A stretch of DNA of 64,000 nt, taken from contig OZ025890.1 in NCBI GenBank assembly GCA_964019415.1, positions 3,192,553 through 3,256,552 on the forward strand, written 5' to 3'. A program made the position numbers and the translations under genes. The stretch's first letter is position 1, and each line of letters opens with the position of its first letter. The notes below the pieces were generated by a model, which ran no database searches, was not told the DNA's origin, and was given only the letters and a program-made list of their open reading frames with translations. The stretch comes from Ianthella basta. Taxonomy: Eukaryota > Porifera > Demospongiae > Verongiida > Ianthellidae. Positions 11,901 through 23,960 of this stretch are shown here, piece by piece.

Positions 11901-14900
11901 ATGTTCACTATGACAAACACAGTATACGAGAATGGGCAGTCTGGAGCCCAGTGCAGGGTAAGAAAGAAGAGACCGAGTGTAGCAGACGTCGGATTCTTCG
12001 AAGGCGCTGAGAAATTGCTAGAAGTATGGTTCGAGTTTGATGCCTCCTGCCCTGGACTGAAACTGATAAACCGGTTGGTGAACAGTAGACCTGTTATTGT
12101 AGGGTGGCAGCTACTGCGTTTCATAGTGTTCATGTCAGTAGGGATGGCGATGTACCACGTAGTCTGTTGAGTAACTAATCAATTATCGACCACTTGATCC
12201 TTTCAACCTGTAGACGAATTGGCTTATACAGTGGAACCCCTATAATGTGGACACCCTTCGGAACAAGAGAAGTGGCCAGATTATAGGGGTGTCCCCATTT
12301 CAGAGGTACGGCTTATAAGCCCGTACGTTAAAACAAGCATCTAGTATGCATGAAAAGTAGGGTAAAGCGGGGGATTTTGGGATATAATTTCATCGTGGCA
12401 AATAAGACATTGCATTTTGTGAAAACTACAAAGCGTACCAGAACGAATTTCTCCAAGATGTCGGAGAAGACATGGCTCTTTCATACTGTAGACAAATCAT
12501 CTCAAACCGGTTATGACAAGGAGAGCATGGTAGCCCCATTCATTTTCTAGGAAATTTCAGCGCAAAATGGCCGACAGGGTAATTTGAAACACCATGTATT
12601 GGGAACGGCCGAAATGAAATTGAGTCACTACAGTGCACTGAAATGGCAGTCAAAGATGTGTGCATTCTGTTTCTATACATTGGAAAGCCATTGGACACAG
12701 CCACACCTTCAAATTCGAGGATTTCCTTCATAGGATTGAAATATTAGCGATACCGTGAGTTGCGCTTGGCACACGTCTTCCAGCGCGCATCATCGACAAA
12801 GTTGTGGCCTCCAGACCCTTCTACTTCATCTCCTAAGCTTAGTTTTGTACTCTGTGATGATTTGAAGGTCATCCTTGGCCGAAATACCTTCATTTAACGA
12901 AGCATGTCGATGGACCCCGTAATTCTTTGCCATGCTGCTCGCCAATTTGAGCACTTTTGTTGATCTCCTTTGCACCAAGCCTACCTTATTGTGTGTGCTA
13001 CTTCAGGATATCAACTAAGCGCTGAAGTTGGCAAAGGGGAGTTTTCAGCGTATAACTTAAGCTGAAAATTACTATAAACTTTCCGACAACCCTGTAATAT
13101 GAATGCCTTCTAGCAAAGATTTTGCATGCAGGGAATCATTGTATACTGGGCTTGGTTGTGATAGATCATCAGGCGGTTTGCGCCATTCTTCATTGAATGC
13201 GAACTGACTTTCCAAATTACCCTGCTTTACCCTATCAAAATAAGACGAATTTGTAAAGGTAGAGGTGGTTTGCTCAAGTACTCGACTCACGCACCATTTC
13301 TGAAGACAATTCTAAAGGGTAGCTGTTTGCGCTGAACTTTCCCATGTTAAAAGACACTTTCAAAACCCTTAGTAAAGATGATTTGCAGCACTCATCAACT
13401 TCTGTGCTGTTCCTGTCACTTGTCAGAGGTAGCGGTGCAAATTAGGGAGTGGCCATTTTCTGGCAGCTGATCGAAATGTCCGGATTATTGGATGGGGTTT
13501 ATACAGACTTGTATAAGGCGGTACACAGGGTGCTGTCCACAATATGGAATAACAGGGTTTCCGCATTACAAAGGGAGGTTTATACAGGTAGAATAGGGCC
13601 AATCATTGGGACTGTCATGCCAAATTTGCCCCCCCCCCCCCCCCATAATTAGGCCCCCCGCAGAACTGAAACAGCAACCGAAATGGTTCCCCCTCTGCTA
13701 AATCACCAGCGCCAGCGCGGATTGACGGTCAGATTCGTCGTGTACTTGTACCCTGACGTCTTTCCCAAGTTGGGACGCATTCTCAATCCAGGATAACATG
13801 TTCCGTTCGATGAAAAGGCGATTTTGTTCGTTAGATGGGCGCTTTGGTTCTATTTATAGGCGATTTCGTTCGATGAGTGGACGATTTTGTTCAATGAATA
13901 GATGATTTCAGCTGACATGTCTTCACTGCGCGCTCAAGATCCACCACAACAACGAATATCGGGAGACGAGAGGGACTTTGTCACTACGGCGGAACCATTA
14001 CGGCAGCCATTTTCTGCCGTTTTTGGCCCGGCAGAACCATTTTGGCGGGGGGAACTTTTATGGCATGACAGGACTTCAGAAATTGTCCGCATAATTGAGG
14101 TGTCCGCTTTTCAGGGGTGTCCGCAAGGCAGGGTTCCACTGTGTTGAATATCATTGAAGAGTATACATAGCGCTAACAAAATTCCTGATAATCAGTATTG
14201 GGGCGAGCAAAGTGAAGCCCCTTTCTTCTAGGTGGTGCGAAACCAGAAGACATGGTATGTTGCGTCCACTCCATATATGGTTGGTTGGTTGGACCATTGC
14301 ACGTGCTCAGTGGGTGATGACTCACCACAGGCTTGTGCAACGCCTGCACATGACCAGAGGTTTGCTTGACACCTGCATGTGCCCGGTCAGATGGCTGACG
14401 TAGCGCTTCAACCTAATTGCCAATACTGCTAAACAGCACTGTGGCCACAGAGTGATGGGTACATCTGTATGTGCCTGTGCAGAGATAGCACTGCTAGGTT
14501 ACCGGTGTAAGGCTAGGCTGTAGGACAGCCGCCATTGGTGCGGCCCACTACCTGTGGGTGACTGGTGTGATGATGCCTTGGTGCTCTAATTTGTTGAGCT
14601 CTTGGCCTATGGCATCTTTGACTGCAAATGGCACTGGCTGAGGCTTGAAAAAGCGTGGTGTGGATTCTGGTCAAACGTGAAGTGTGGCAGTGTGGGGTTG
14701 GATCTGTCCTTGACCTTTGGAGAAACGTTCCTGGTGGCTTTGCAGCAGAGTGTGCAGTGGCAGAGTGGCATAGCATAGACGTATAGCTTTCTGTATGTCT
14801 TGGCATACCCTTGGCTTCCATCTTTTCATTGTGTATGTCTTCAGGATCAATTTGGGAGGGTGCAGAGGTTCCTCGTGAAACACAGACTGTCGCGTGGATT

Positions 14901-17900
14901 CAGATGACTGACAAAACAGCACCGGTGTCTACTTCCATGGTGAGTTTCTTGCCATTCACTGTCATGGCCACTGTAATGGGGTCTGATGAGCGACTACCGA
15001 ATGCCTGTTGCCCTGCACGATCTTTCTTGGACACAGTGGCCTTTGACCGGCAGACAGGTGCAATGTGTCCAGCTTTCCCACAAGAATGGCACTGGGCATC
15101 TTTAAACTTACACTCAGCTGGCTCGTGATTCGAAACAACCACAGCGATGACAGCCATAAGAGACACTTGGCTTCTTGAAACGGGTCCCCAGCTTCTTGAT
15201 TGCTGGGTCTGGTGACTTAAAGGCCTTTGTTTCTTTGTCGGCCACTTCCATTCCCTTCGTGATCCCCAAAGCCTTGTCATAGGTCAGCATATTTTCTGAT
15301 AGGAGTTGCTGCTCAATAGCTTTGTGGTGTAATCCACAGACTAACCGGTTCCGTAGAGCCATTTCCAGGGTTTGGCCAAACTAATGGTGGACCGCCAATT
15401 TTCTCAGGGCTGCGTAGAATTTTGAAATGTCTCGCCCACAGCTTGCTCTCGCTTGTGGAAATGAAAGTGCTCAGTAATGACAGAATGCTTTGGTGCAAAG
15501 TGATAGTGAAGGGCCTTCGCTGTCTTGTCAAACGATTAGTCACCTGGGGGGGGGGGTCGATGCGATCAAGTCACTCAGCAGGGCATAGCTTGATGTACCA
15601 ATCGAGTTGAGGAGGATTGGGACTTTCTTGTCGTCCTCAATCACTTTGGCTGCGTTGTGATGGAATCGACTCAGGTTGCAATTCCTGGTATCATCCGTAT
15701 TGGGTAGCCATAGTGTGAGCTCCAATTCTCGTCGCCAAATATGTCGTGTCTTCAACAAGGTGTGTACACTCATGTAGGTACTGCACGAAGCTTGTCAGTG
15801 ACCACTCGTGGTAATAATTTAGCCACAACTCAACTACATGCATGTACGACCACATATTTTGTTAAGAATTATGTGCACCTGTACATCTTGTGTACTTGTA
15901 GATGCGAATGGCAGACATTGCTAGACACTGTGAAGTGTGAAATCGTAAGCTGCAGCGGCAATGAGGCCATGGATGCCTACATACTAAGGTTTGTAAATGT
16001 TGCTCTCATACTTCCTACTGATGTGCAGGCATCAGTGAGGTCCTTTTCTTTAGCATAATACAGTGCCAGTACTTATTTCTATTACTCTGTGTTAGTGTCT
16101 ATTAATGAGTGTCCCAGCTGGTGTCAGTGCACTGTGTCCATGGGATGTATTTATTCAGGTTGTGTCCCATCTTGTGCACACAGCCTTGTCCCTGCACTGT
16201 ACAAATGGTCCTACACTTCCTATACATGATGTAATTAGCTTGCCTACTTCTGTATAGTGTCAATATCCTTAAAGGGGAAGCCTTCCTATGGTTGGGAGAA
16301 ACTGGTACACACCGCATGGTGGAAAGTTTTGGCAAGGAATTTAATTTGGTGGTTTGGTGATTGTGAGAGAAATCTGCCCCTATTTCCACCCGACAAATTG
16401 CTTTTGAATTATCATGATGGCACAAGGCTTGCCCAACCTCCAAAGTAAAATCCTTCAAATGTCATAATTTATGAGATCTGCGAAAACAGATTCTGGCCAT
16501 ACAGTACATGCTGTGATGTTACAAATATTGCACTTGCTGTTGCTCTTTCAGTTTGAGCTCATTAGCATACCAATTGCTGTATTCTCCGTTCATACATAAC
16601 ATCGCTGATGTCTAGGCAAGTCAGTGGTGTATGTAGCTAGCATAATCTGAGTCATGAGCAGTTACACAACATCCCATTTTACCATGCATTTGCCACACTC
16701 CCCCAAACAGTTGGATATGCCCTAACGTGACAACAACTTTCTTGGGCTCTAATTACGTACATTACATACAAAAGACATTTATGGAGTGTGGATTAACCAA
16801 ATTGAAATTAGCAGTGACTATGAGTAGATATGCATTTTTCAAGATCACAAAGCATGTGCCATTAGTTGTCATTTTAACGGAAGGTTATTTATCACTGCAG
16901 TTCTCATTTAGTGGACTTTACAAAAGGGTTTAAGCAATTGTTGGCTTTCACTACACTCTGTGGTATTTACTGCACATTTCTGCATATGCAGTACTTGGAA
17001 TTTGTCTTATCTTGCCTGTTCGTTGTGCTGTGGACTGATGCATACCTGCACTGGGCTATGCAGTTTGAGCAACACAAGTGCCAGGTACATACATAGCCTG
17101 ACAAAGACTGTATCTGTCATGGTGTTTGCTTTGTAGTACTTTAACCACTTATTGCTACTTGAACCAACTACCAGTTACTAGTACTCTATCTTGCCTTTGC
17201 ACACTACGTGTATGGTGCACTTTGTTTGTATCTTCAACACTGGGGTCTGTCTCTTTCTCTGTGCAGTGAGAGCAGCATGTTTGTGTCAAGGGATCGCTTG
17301 ACACTGAAAACCTGCGGCAGCACCACTCTGTTGCACATTATCCATCCTCTGTTCTCATATGTGAAATCGCTTGTGGGAGATTGCACTGTGAAGGTATATA
17401 CTGTATGTAGCTGTAGTGGTCCCAGTGCATGCTAGCTATTGACACAAGTAGAGTGCTGTGGTCCACTAACATGGTGTGCTTCCTCTGCAAAGGACCTGTT
17501 TTATTCACGCAAGGACTTCTTGGAGCCTCATCGACAGGAGTTCCCACATTGCTCTTTCGCTGATGAGGTGTGTGTATTAGATTGTAACTTTCACGTGTAG
17601 TGGATGCTAAATTGCTTAGCTTGCACTTTTCATAGTTCTATCCTATGACACAGAACACTGTACCATAAAGAGGTTTAGCTTTGCATAATTACATTATTGT
17701 ATCCCTTGGATACCATTAAAGCTTCATCAGATAGCTGCAAATTGGCTGGTGTGCATGACTTGAGGGCGGCTTTGAGCTGGTCATAGGAGTCGCGACAAGA
17801 ATGCTGGCAATGGGTTAATATCACATAGTGCGCTTTGTTCACAGGAGCTGCATCAACTGCTGCCAGAGGGCAGACTCTTACTGGTATCTGCTTTTTGCGG

Positions 17901-20900
17901 TTACGGTGGATGGCACATCGAAGCGTGCAATCCCACCAAGGCCAAGGAATGGCTCCCATGGTGGGGGGTCGGAAGTATTTGAGATGATGCTTGTGGGAGC
18001 ATCAGGCTTGGGGTGTGAAAGGTGGGTGGCCTAGGGCTTCTTTGAGATGATGGCAAAGGCTGCGTTGGCACTGTCCCTCTGACCTTTATGCTGCTCTTGG
18101 GGGTTGTGAGTATCCTATTGATGGGCTGAAGAATGTCAGCACAGCCGGGGATGAAGCAGTGGTAAAGTTGACAAGACCGAGGATCCCAGAGTTTGTGCTG
18201 AGTGGTGGGTTGAGGCAATAATATTTATGGGGGGGGGGAGCACAGCAAGCTGGGCTAACTTGAGTGTGATGGTGTCTCGCATAGAGGCAAGGACCATACA
18301 GACGTTGGAGGGCAGACGCTGGAGGAACAACTCCCTAATGGAGGAATACGGGGTAGCGGTTTTGTCTCCCAGCAACAGAGAAATGACAATGTAGTCTAAC
18401 ATGGTCCTCTGCAAGGTGATGCCCCAGGTGGTAAATTGGGCCTCAACCTGAGCTAACCAAACCTGGTCTGCGGGCCAAGGGAGGGAACTGGATGTTCACA
18501 CTTCACAGCCATGGCAGTGTGGGGCTCACCTCCTTAGGCCATGGGCTTACTGTTCACATGTCCCACCACGTCAGTAGTCACCAATGTAGGTCGATGCTAG
18601 ATCAACATGTGCAAATTGTGCTTACAAACATGCAAAGCACAGGCGTGCACATGCAGCCACACAAGTAACTGTAAGTGTGACAAAGGCACTGAGAAAACAC
18701 GAGCATGCGAGTATAGGGACAAAGTCTGCTATCCTGTTCAGCTGGAAGGTTTCTGCCAAGTGGTTGTGGTGGTCTTTTATGTCATACACATCTTGATGTC
18801 AAGTCACAGTGATGATGTCATGCTCAACAGTGCCACGACTTTTGCAGTATGAATTTATCTCCAGTACTCCACTACAAATGTTTGATTTGATGATTGCCAC
18901 TGTTCTTTCCTTGGCAGCACACTCTAATTCCCTGCAGACAGTCACAATTGCCACTTAAGTTGGCATCAACTTGCTCTCAAGTAGGTGATTCCCTGGCATA
19001 CAGTTGTTCATGCATAGTTGCCTCACGTGGCATGTCTCTGAAGCGTTGAAGCAGATTCTGGAAGCTGGCAATCACACTGGTGATGTAGTCACCTCACTTG
19101 CTGACAGAGAAGGAGCTCTGATCCCTGCTGTGGGAACAGACATGTTCAGTGGAGTTGACTGAATGGCTGTGTCAACTGTGAAGGCATACGTAGGGCGTGC
19201 TTTCAGATGAAGCAGTATCTCTGAAACTGCTGGTAGAGCCTGAAGACATGTCATGGCGTAAAAGTTCCCTTGCCAAATTAGTTTCCCCGGGCTTAAAATG
19301 GCAACTGAAGTTCCAAGAACAAGCTACCACTACCAAGTTTTTAATGCAAAGTTGTTTCATGGGTGTACATATGAGGGGAAACCAAAATGTACAGGGGGGC
19401 TCAAAACATCAACCAAATTGGTTACCGGGGGAACCAATTTGGTTGCTGTTTTGGTTCTGGGGGGGCTACTTTGGGGGGTCCAAATTTGGCATGACAGACA
19501 ATCTGAAACTCTTTAATACCAACTGACAATGATAGATTTTTCCTGTATCATAAAAATTATCATTTTTTAATAATTATATGTATATTTCTGCAGTTAACAT
19601 AATAGAAGTTCGTTCATATTGTTTATGTTATGCTAAACCTCTCTAAAGAGTACCTTGTAAGTGTGCTTGACCAGACCAACAATGCTTTGTATGTAGGTAG
19701 CATACATACATTGTGAATGTTACTAAGTGCATGCTTGGTCATAGATTTATTAGAGTGCTCGTGCTGACATGCACTCAAGGCAGCTCACCCTTATGACTGT
19801 CTTCCTTATGTACATAGGTGGTTTTCTTGAAGCAGTACTTCCCAGGTAGGTGTACCTGTCCATGAACTCTTAGCAGTACTCCCACCTTCAACACTACCCA
19901 TGTTTGTATAGCAGTCTAATTTCCTGTTTCTCATCCTGAGAAGTGGCTTCAAGTCCATGCGGGCAGGTGGGAAAATACAAACAAGAAACAGTTACACAGG
20001 CTGCATGAGATGTTTGTGTCTGTGTGTTTCTATAGTTGGCAAAGATTCAGTGTGGAAGTGCCAGGAAGTGTTTGAGGGAAGGGATGACAAACAGGAAAAT
20101 AACTTGCTATGGCCTATGGCCTTACTAGCTGTTTTGAATCACAATCATCTTACTGATTTGCAAGTATTTCTTTCATCTTTAGCTCTCTCTTGCTCCTTTG
20201 TAGAAGGCTCTTCCTACTCCATTGGGCCAAATGGGAACAAATGGTATAGAGGCTCAGAATTTACTGTGTGTTTGTGCACTGCTGCTCACTTGATTGAAAT
20301 AATGGCTTTTCATCTCACCTGTAGGCACTTGTTTGTCGTGAACAGTGGTGGCTTGTTGGATAGACCTGACAGGACTTTGGAGGTAGGTTGTGCTGTGCAT
20401 TTTGATTTTGTGCATATTTTATAGTTGCAGCCAATGACAGTGCTGTGCATTGTACGTGTAGATTCTGATGAGTGAGATATCAGACAGCGCTGCTCAGTAC
20501 TTCTGCTGTGAGAACAACCCCACAGGTGTGAGCATGAGGCAGGACAGCGGGATTCTGCAGTTGTTCCCTGGGGCGACGGTGGATGATAAGGCATTTGAGC
20601 CATGTGGCTACTCCATGAATGCCATTGTGAAGGTAAGAGGTAGTAGTTGTATCCAAATCAAGGAGCATTATCAGTCACTCCTATGTCACTATAGGTTGTG
20701 GGTGGGATGTGCACTAGGGTTTGTTTGATCGTGACAAGTACAATCAAACATATTGTGCTGCTGAACACATCCATCTCACATGTTCAACACTTGATCTTTG
20801 TAGGGGGACGAGTACTGTAACATCCATGTTACGCCACAAGATAAGTGCTCCTATGCCAGTCTGGAAACAAACAGCACTGCTGTTAGTTGAAGATAATGTT

Positions 20901-21400
20901 GTATTAACATAGGAATTTTAGTGTGCTGTCTATTGCTATGTTACTGTTTAGGCATAAGTATACTCTGAAAGCACTGTGTTATTCAGTAGCAGCTACAGTA
21001 CGTGTGTGGTTGTATCTTCTCAGATGACCTACCAAGACTTGCTACAGAGAACACTGACTATCTTCCAGCCACAGTCATTTATTGTTACTTTCTTCACCAA
21101 TGAGGCAAGTCTCTACCAGTGAATATGTACTGCATATGCCTTTTTACCGGTTTGCTCTTCTATAAGAGCTATCAGCATGGTGCATGGTTGGTAAGGCATT
21201 GATCTGGGTACTGGAATCTGTGTAGCCCTTCACTCTCATCTGTACCTCTCCCATACACTGCACATGCACCACTGTAGGGTAATGACATCCCACTGCAGTT
21301 GATTACTGTCCCTGAGTGCTTCTCCCAGAAGCATATCTGCAACTATCAGCTTAAAGGCTACAGGCTTCTGGTAGCCTGTTTTGAGCAGGCTGAAATCTGA
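11901..21400 (+). CDS. AMD1: S-adenosylmethionine decarboxylase proenzyme, eleven exons
   Basis: Exons are 11901-12073, 15902-15988, 17267-17393, 17493-17567, 19818-19845, 20204-20243, 20325-20382, 20462-20632, 20804-20881, 21024-21104 and 21278-21400; phases agree and give 346 residues (human 334). The enzyme makes decarboxylated AdoMet for spermidine and spermine synthesis. Diagnostic motifs are FFEGAEKLLEVWF (two active-site Glu), the self-cleavage site LSESSMF where Glu-Ser scission creates the pyruvoyl group (the Ser codon is split across an intron), LKTCGSTTLL with the catalytic Cys, PDRTLEILMSE (putrescine-site acids), PCGYSMN with the processing Ser, and NIHVTP with the processing His. 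Exon 5 is only 28 nt. Exon 10 ends with a GC donor (GAG|GCAAGT). The start at 11901 leaves a longer N-terminus than usual; a start at 11910 is also possible. The last exon (YQLKGYRLLVACFEQ) is the least certain. Confidence 0.95.
12229..14141. mobile_element. pogo-like DNA transposon remnant in AMD1 intron 1
   Basis: The ends are imperfect inverted repeats: CAGTGGAACCCCTATAATG at the left and, read inward on the other strand, CAGTGGAACCCTGCCTTGCG at the right, both followed by GGACACC. This pattern is typical of pogo/Tigger elements. TA flanks the left end; a matching right TA is not seen. GGGTGTCC repeats occur near both ends. The 1.9 kb interior holds only short frames and a run of cytosines at 13630-13644, with no recognisable transposase, so it is a non-autonomous or decayed copy. 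Confidence 0.75.
14500..15750 (-). mobile_element. Ty3/gypsy LTR retrotransposon fragment (gag-protease-RT start)
   Basis: Read on the minus strand, frames broken by stops encode gag (15114-15773), a zinc knuckle CHSCGKAGHIAPVC, an aspartic-protease strand with VDTGA near 14910, and then the start of reverse transcriptase (FFKPQPVPFAVKDAIGQEL and HQGIITPV, near 14560-14650) interrupted by an in-frame stop. The rest of RT, RNase H and integrase are absent, and no LTRs are evident. It lies antisense within AMD1 intron 1 and is inactive. Confidence 0.85.
18100..18580 (-). mobile_element. Ty3/gypsy gag (capsid) fragment in AMD1 intron 4
   Basis: On the minus strand this encodes a gag capsid-like region: VWLAQVEAQFTTWGITLQ, then DYIVISLLLGDK, then ELFLQRLPSNVCMVLASM, a run characteristic of Ty3/gypsy gag proteins. 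Frames are broken and no protease or polymerase follows. It differs from the fragment in intron 1. The surrounding intron (17568-19817) has no other recognisable gene. Confidence 0.8.
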
Positions 21401-21640
21401 ATGCACTAACATGCTGACCCTGTGCAAGATTCTCTATACCTTATGAGACTGCACAGCGCTCCCTGTATGTGTATCCTAATTGCCATTATAGCTAGTAACT
21501 GGTGGTTTGCCAATAGTTAATTTTATGAATTTGAAAGAGAAGTAAATGAAGTAGGGATAAAGAAAAGGTGTGTAGATACAGTTAAGTGATGTACGTATGT
21601 ATATGAAAATGTACATCATAGCTAGGTATATAAGAGCAAA

Positions 21641-21646
21641 AATAAA
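21641..21646 (+). terminator. Candidate AMD1 polyadenylation signal
   Basis: AATAAA lies about 240 bp after the AMD1 stop codon on the coding strand. It is the first canonical hexamer downstream and a reasonable 3'-end signal, though this is not demonstrated. Confidence 0.5.
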
Positions 21647-21712
21647 ATTAATGCTCAAGTCAATGTGTGAAAGTGATAGGTACTAAACATCATAGTGCTC
21701 AAACTGGAGTGC

Positions 21713-23128
21713 ACATAGAACACACCCCACACAGCAGTGGAAAATGTTGGCTGTTATTGTAAGCTGCATGTGATTGTATCAGCTAATGCAATAGTTGTGT
21801 AGGGAACTTGTGCAGGTGCATATACATATACTAGCCTCTTACATGTCTATAGCTATTATGATTGTACGATGTACATTTTACATGCAGTGCAGCACATGCA
21901 AAGTTTGGCAGTCTGCTGCATGGAGCTCTGCTTTTGGACAATAAACTTAGCCTTGGGCACTAGTTACAACAACTTAGCCTTGGGCACTAGTTACCTTAGC
22001 CTTGGGCACTAGTTACAACTTAGCCTTGGGCACTAGTTACAACTTAGCCTTGGGCACTAGTTACAACTTAGCCTTGGGCACTAGTTACAACTTAGCCTTG
22101 GGCACTAGTTACAACAACTTAGCCTTGGGCACTAGTTACAACTTAGCCTTGGGCACTAGTTACAACTTAGCCTTGGGCACTAGTTACCTTGGCCTTGGGC
22201 ACTAGTACAACTTAGCCTTGGGCACTAGTTACAACTTAGCCTTGGGCACTAGTTACCTTAGCCTTGGGCACTAGTACAACTTAGCCTTGGGCACTAGTTA
22301 CAACTTAGCCTTGGGCACTAGTTACAACTTAGCCTTGGGCACTAGTACAACTTAGCCTTGGGCACTAGTTACATAGAACACACCCCACACAGCAGTGGAA
22401 AATGTTGGCTGTTATTGTAAGCTGCATGTGATTGTATCAGCTAATGCAATAGTTGTGTAGGGAACTTGTGCAGGTGCATATACATATACTAGCCTCTTAC
22501 ATGTCTATAGCTATTATGATTGTACGATGTACATTTTACATGCAGTGCAGCACATGCAAAGTTTGGCAGTCTGCTGCATGGAGCTCTGCTTTTGGACAAT
22601 AAACTTAGCCTTGGGCACTAGTTACAACAACTTAGCCTTGGGCACTAGTTACCTTAGCCTTGGGCACTAGTTACAACTTAGCCTTGGGCACTAGTACAAC
22701 TTAGCCCTTGGGCACTAGTTACAACTTAGCCTTGGGCACTAGTACAACTTAGCCTTGGGCACTAGTTACAACTTAGCCTTGGGCACTAGTTACAACTTAG
22801 CCCTTGGGCACTAGTACAACTTAGCCTTGGGCACTAGTTACAACTTAGCCTTGGGCACTAGTTACAACTTAGCCCTTGGGCACTAGTTACAACTTAGCCT
22901 TGGGCACTAGTTACAACTTAGCCTTGGGCACTAGTACAACTTAGCCTTGGGCACTAGTTACAACTTAGCCTTGGGCACTAGTTACAACTTAGCCTTGGGC
23001 ACTAGTTACAACTTAGCCCTTGGGCACTAGTTACAACTTAGCCTTGGGCACTAGTTACAACTTAGCCCTTGGGCACTAGTTACAACTTAGCCCTTGGGCA
23101 CTAGTTACAACTTAGCCTTGGGCACTCG
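21713..23128. repeat. 24-bp minisatellite with a 0.66 kb tandem duplication
   Basis: From about 21945 the sequence repeats CTTAGCCTTGGGCACTAGTT followed by ACAA, a 24-bp unit with 22-25 bp variants that lose one T or gain a C. The unit is a multiple of three, so one frame reads as a repeated octapeptide; this is not evidence of coding. The array and about 235 bp of unique sequence before it (from 21713) are duplicated: the unique part restarts at 22372 and the second array runs to 23128. Variants are differently ordered in the two arrays. Confidence 0.95.
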
Positions 23129-23129
23129 A

Positions 23130-23960
23130 GCCCAAGCACACCGTCCGTCTTACTTCTCACACTGCTGACAGCCTTCGTACATATGAGTGCTCACGCTAGC
23201 TTTTTTACTTTTGCCAAAGAAGACCAGAGCATCTGGTCGAAGCATAGGCAAGGCTTCAAACCCTATTGGATCAAGCTGGTATTTGGAGAACTAACCCCTT
23301 TCTCATGCCTACACCAGGTGAGAAGCCTTCACTTCATGGTATGCGAGTTTGGGAAATGATGTGATGAATTATATGTAGCACTGAAACAAGCAGTAACTGT
23401 GTTATTCCCATGCACTATGATCATATTCCACTTGGTAAATATATGTAATGTTGAGCCAGTCCACAGGTGTTTTGTGCAGATCTGCACATTGATACGTAAC
23501 TCCAGGAATCAAGGGTTAAAAGATGATACCAAATTGGCGTAGTGTGCCAGTTGGGAATCCCCTCCATCTAGGAGTAGTATGTATGTAGCTAGGTCATGCA
23601 TTCTGCATGGCGGTTGGCTGCTGGAACCATCCTTCTGGGAATTCAGTAGCTCATACGGTAAGTTGAAACATGCAGCTTGTTCAATTCAGTGGCAAGCAGC
23701 AGAGTATACATAGATAATACAGGTGGGGCATTCTTTAGATCATGTACAATAGTTCATCGTTATATACTCACAATGTAGCACCTTCCTGCAGCACCAGTAC
23801 AATACCCAGTCATGGGTGTAAACATACACTGACGGAGAATGGCATACAACAGGTAGTGTCATTTTAGTGGGGTTATTTAATGCCTTGGACTCCTTTGATT
23901 TCAACCTGCAGTACATATCTTGTTGCATAGGAGCATTCATTCACAGGCGATGTTCTATTA
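23130..23960. other. Intergenic stretch without recognised gene
   Basis: No gene is recognised between the minisatellite and the HAUS8-like stop codon. Around 23270-23310 there is a segment (AACTAACCCCTTTCTCATGC) whose reverse complement recurs, slightly diverged, near 31500, suggesting an interspersed repeat. Confidence 0.5.

Noticed and set aside
13072..13290. Minus-strand frame inside the pogo element as transposase
   Set aside because: No DDE, HTH or other recognisable motif; length is within chance.
22002..22205. Open frame encoding a repeated octapeptide GTSYNLAL
   Set aside because: A 24-bp repeat is open by arithmetic; there is no splice or promoter context, and variants of 22-25 bp break the frame.
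21943..23128. Evenly repeated units with short spacing, superficially like a CRISPR array
   Set aside because: Units are directly adjacent with no unique spacers, and the context is animal genes. It is a minisatellite.
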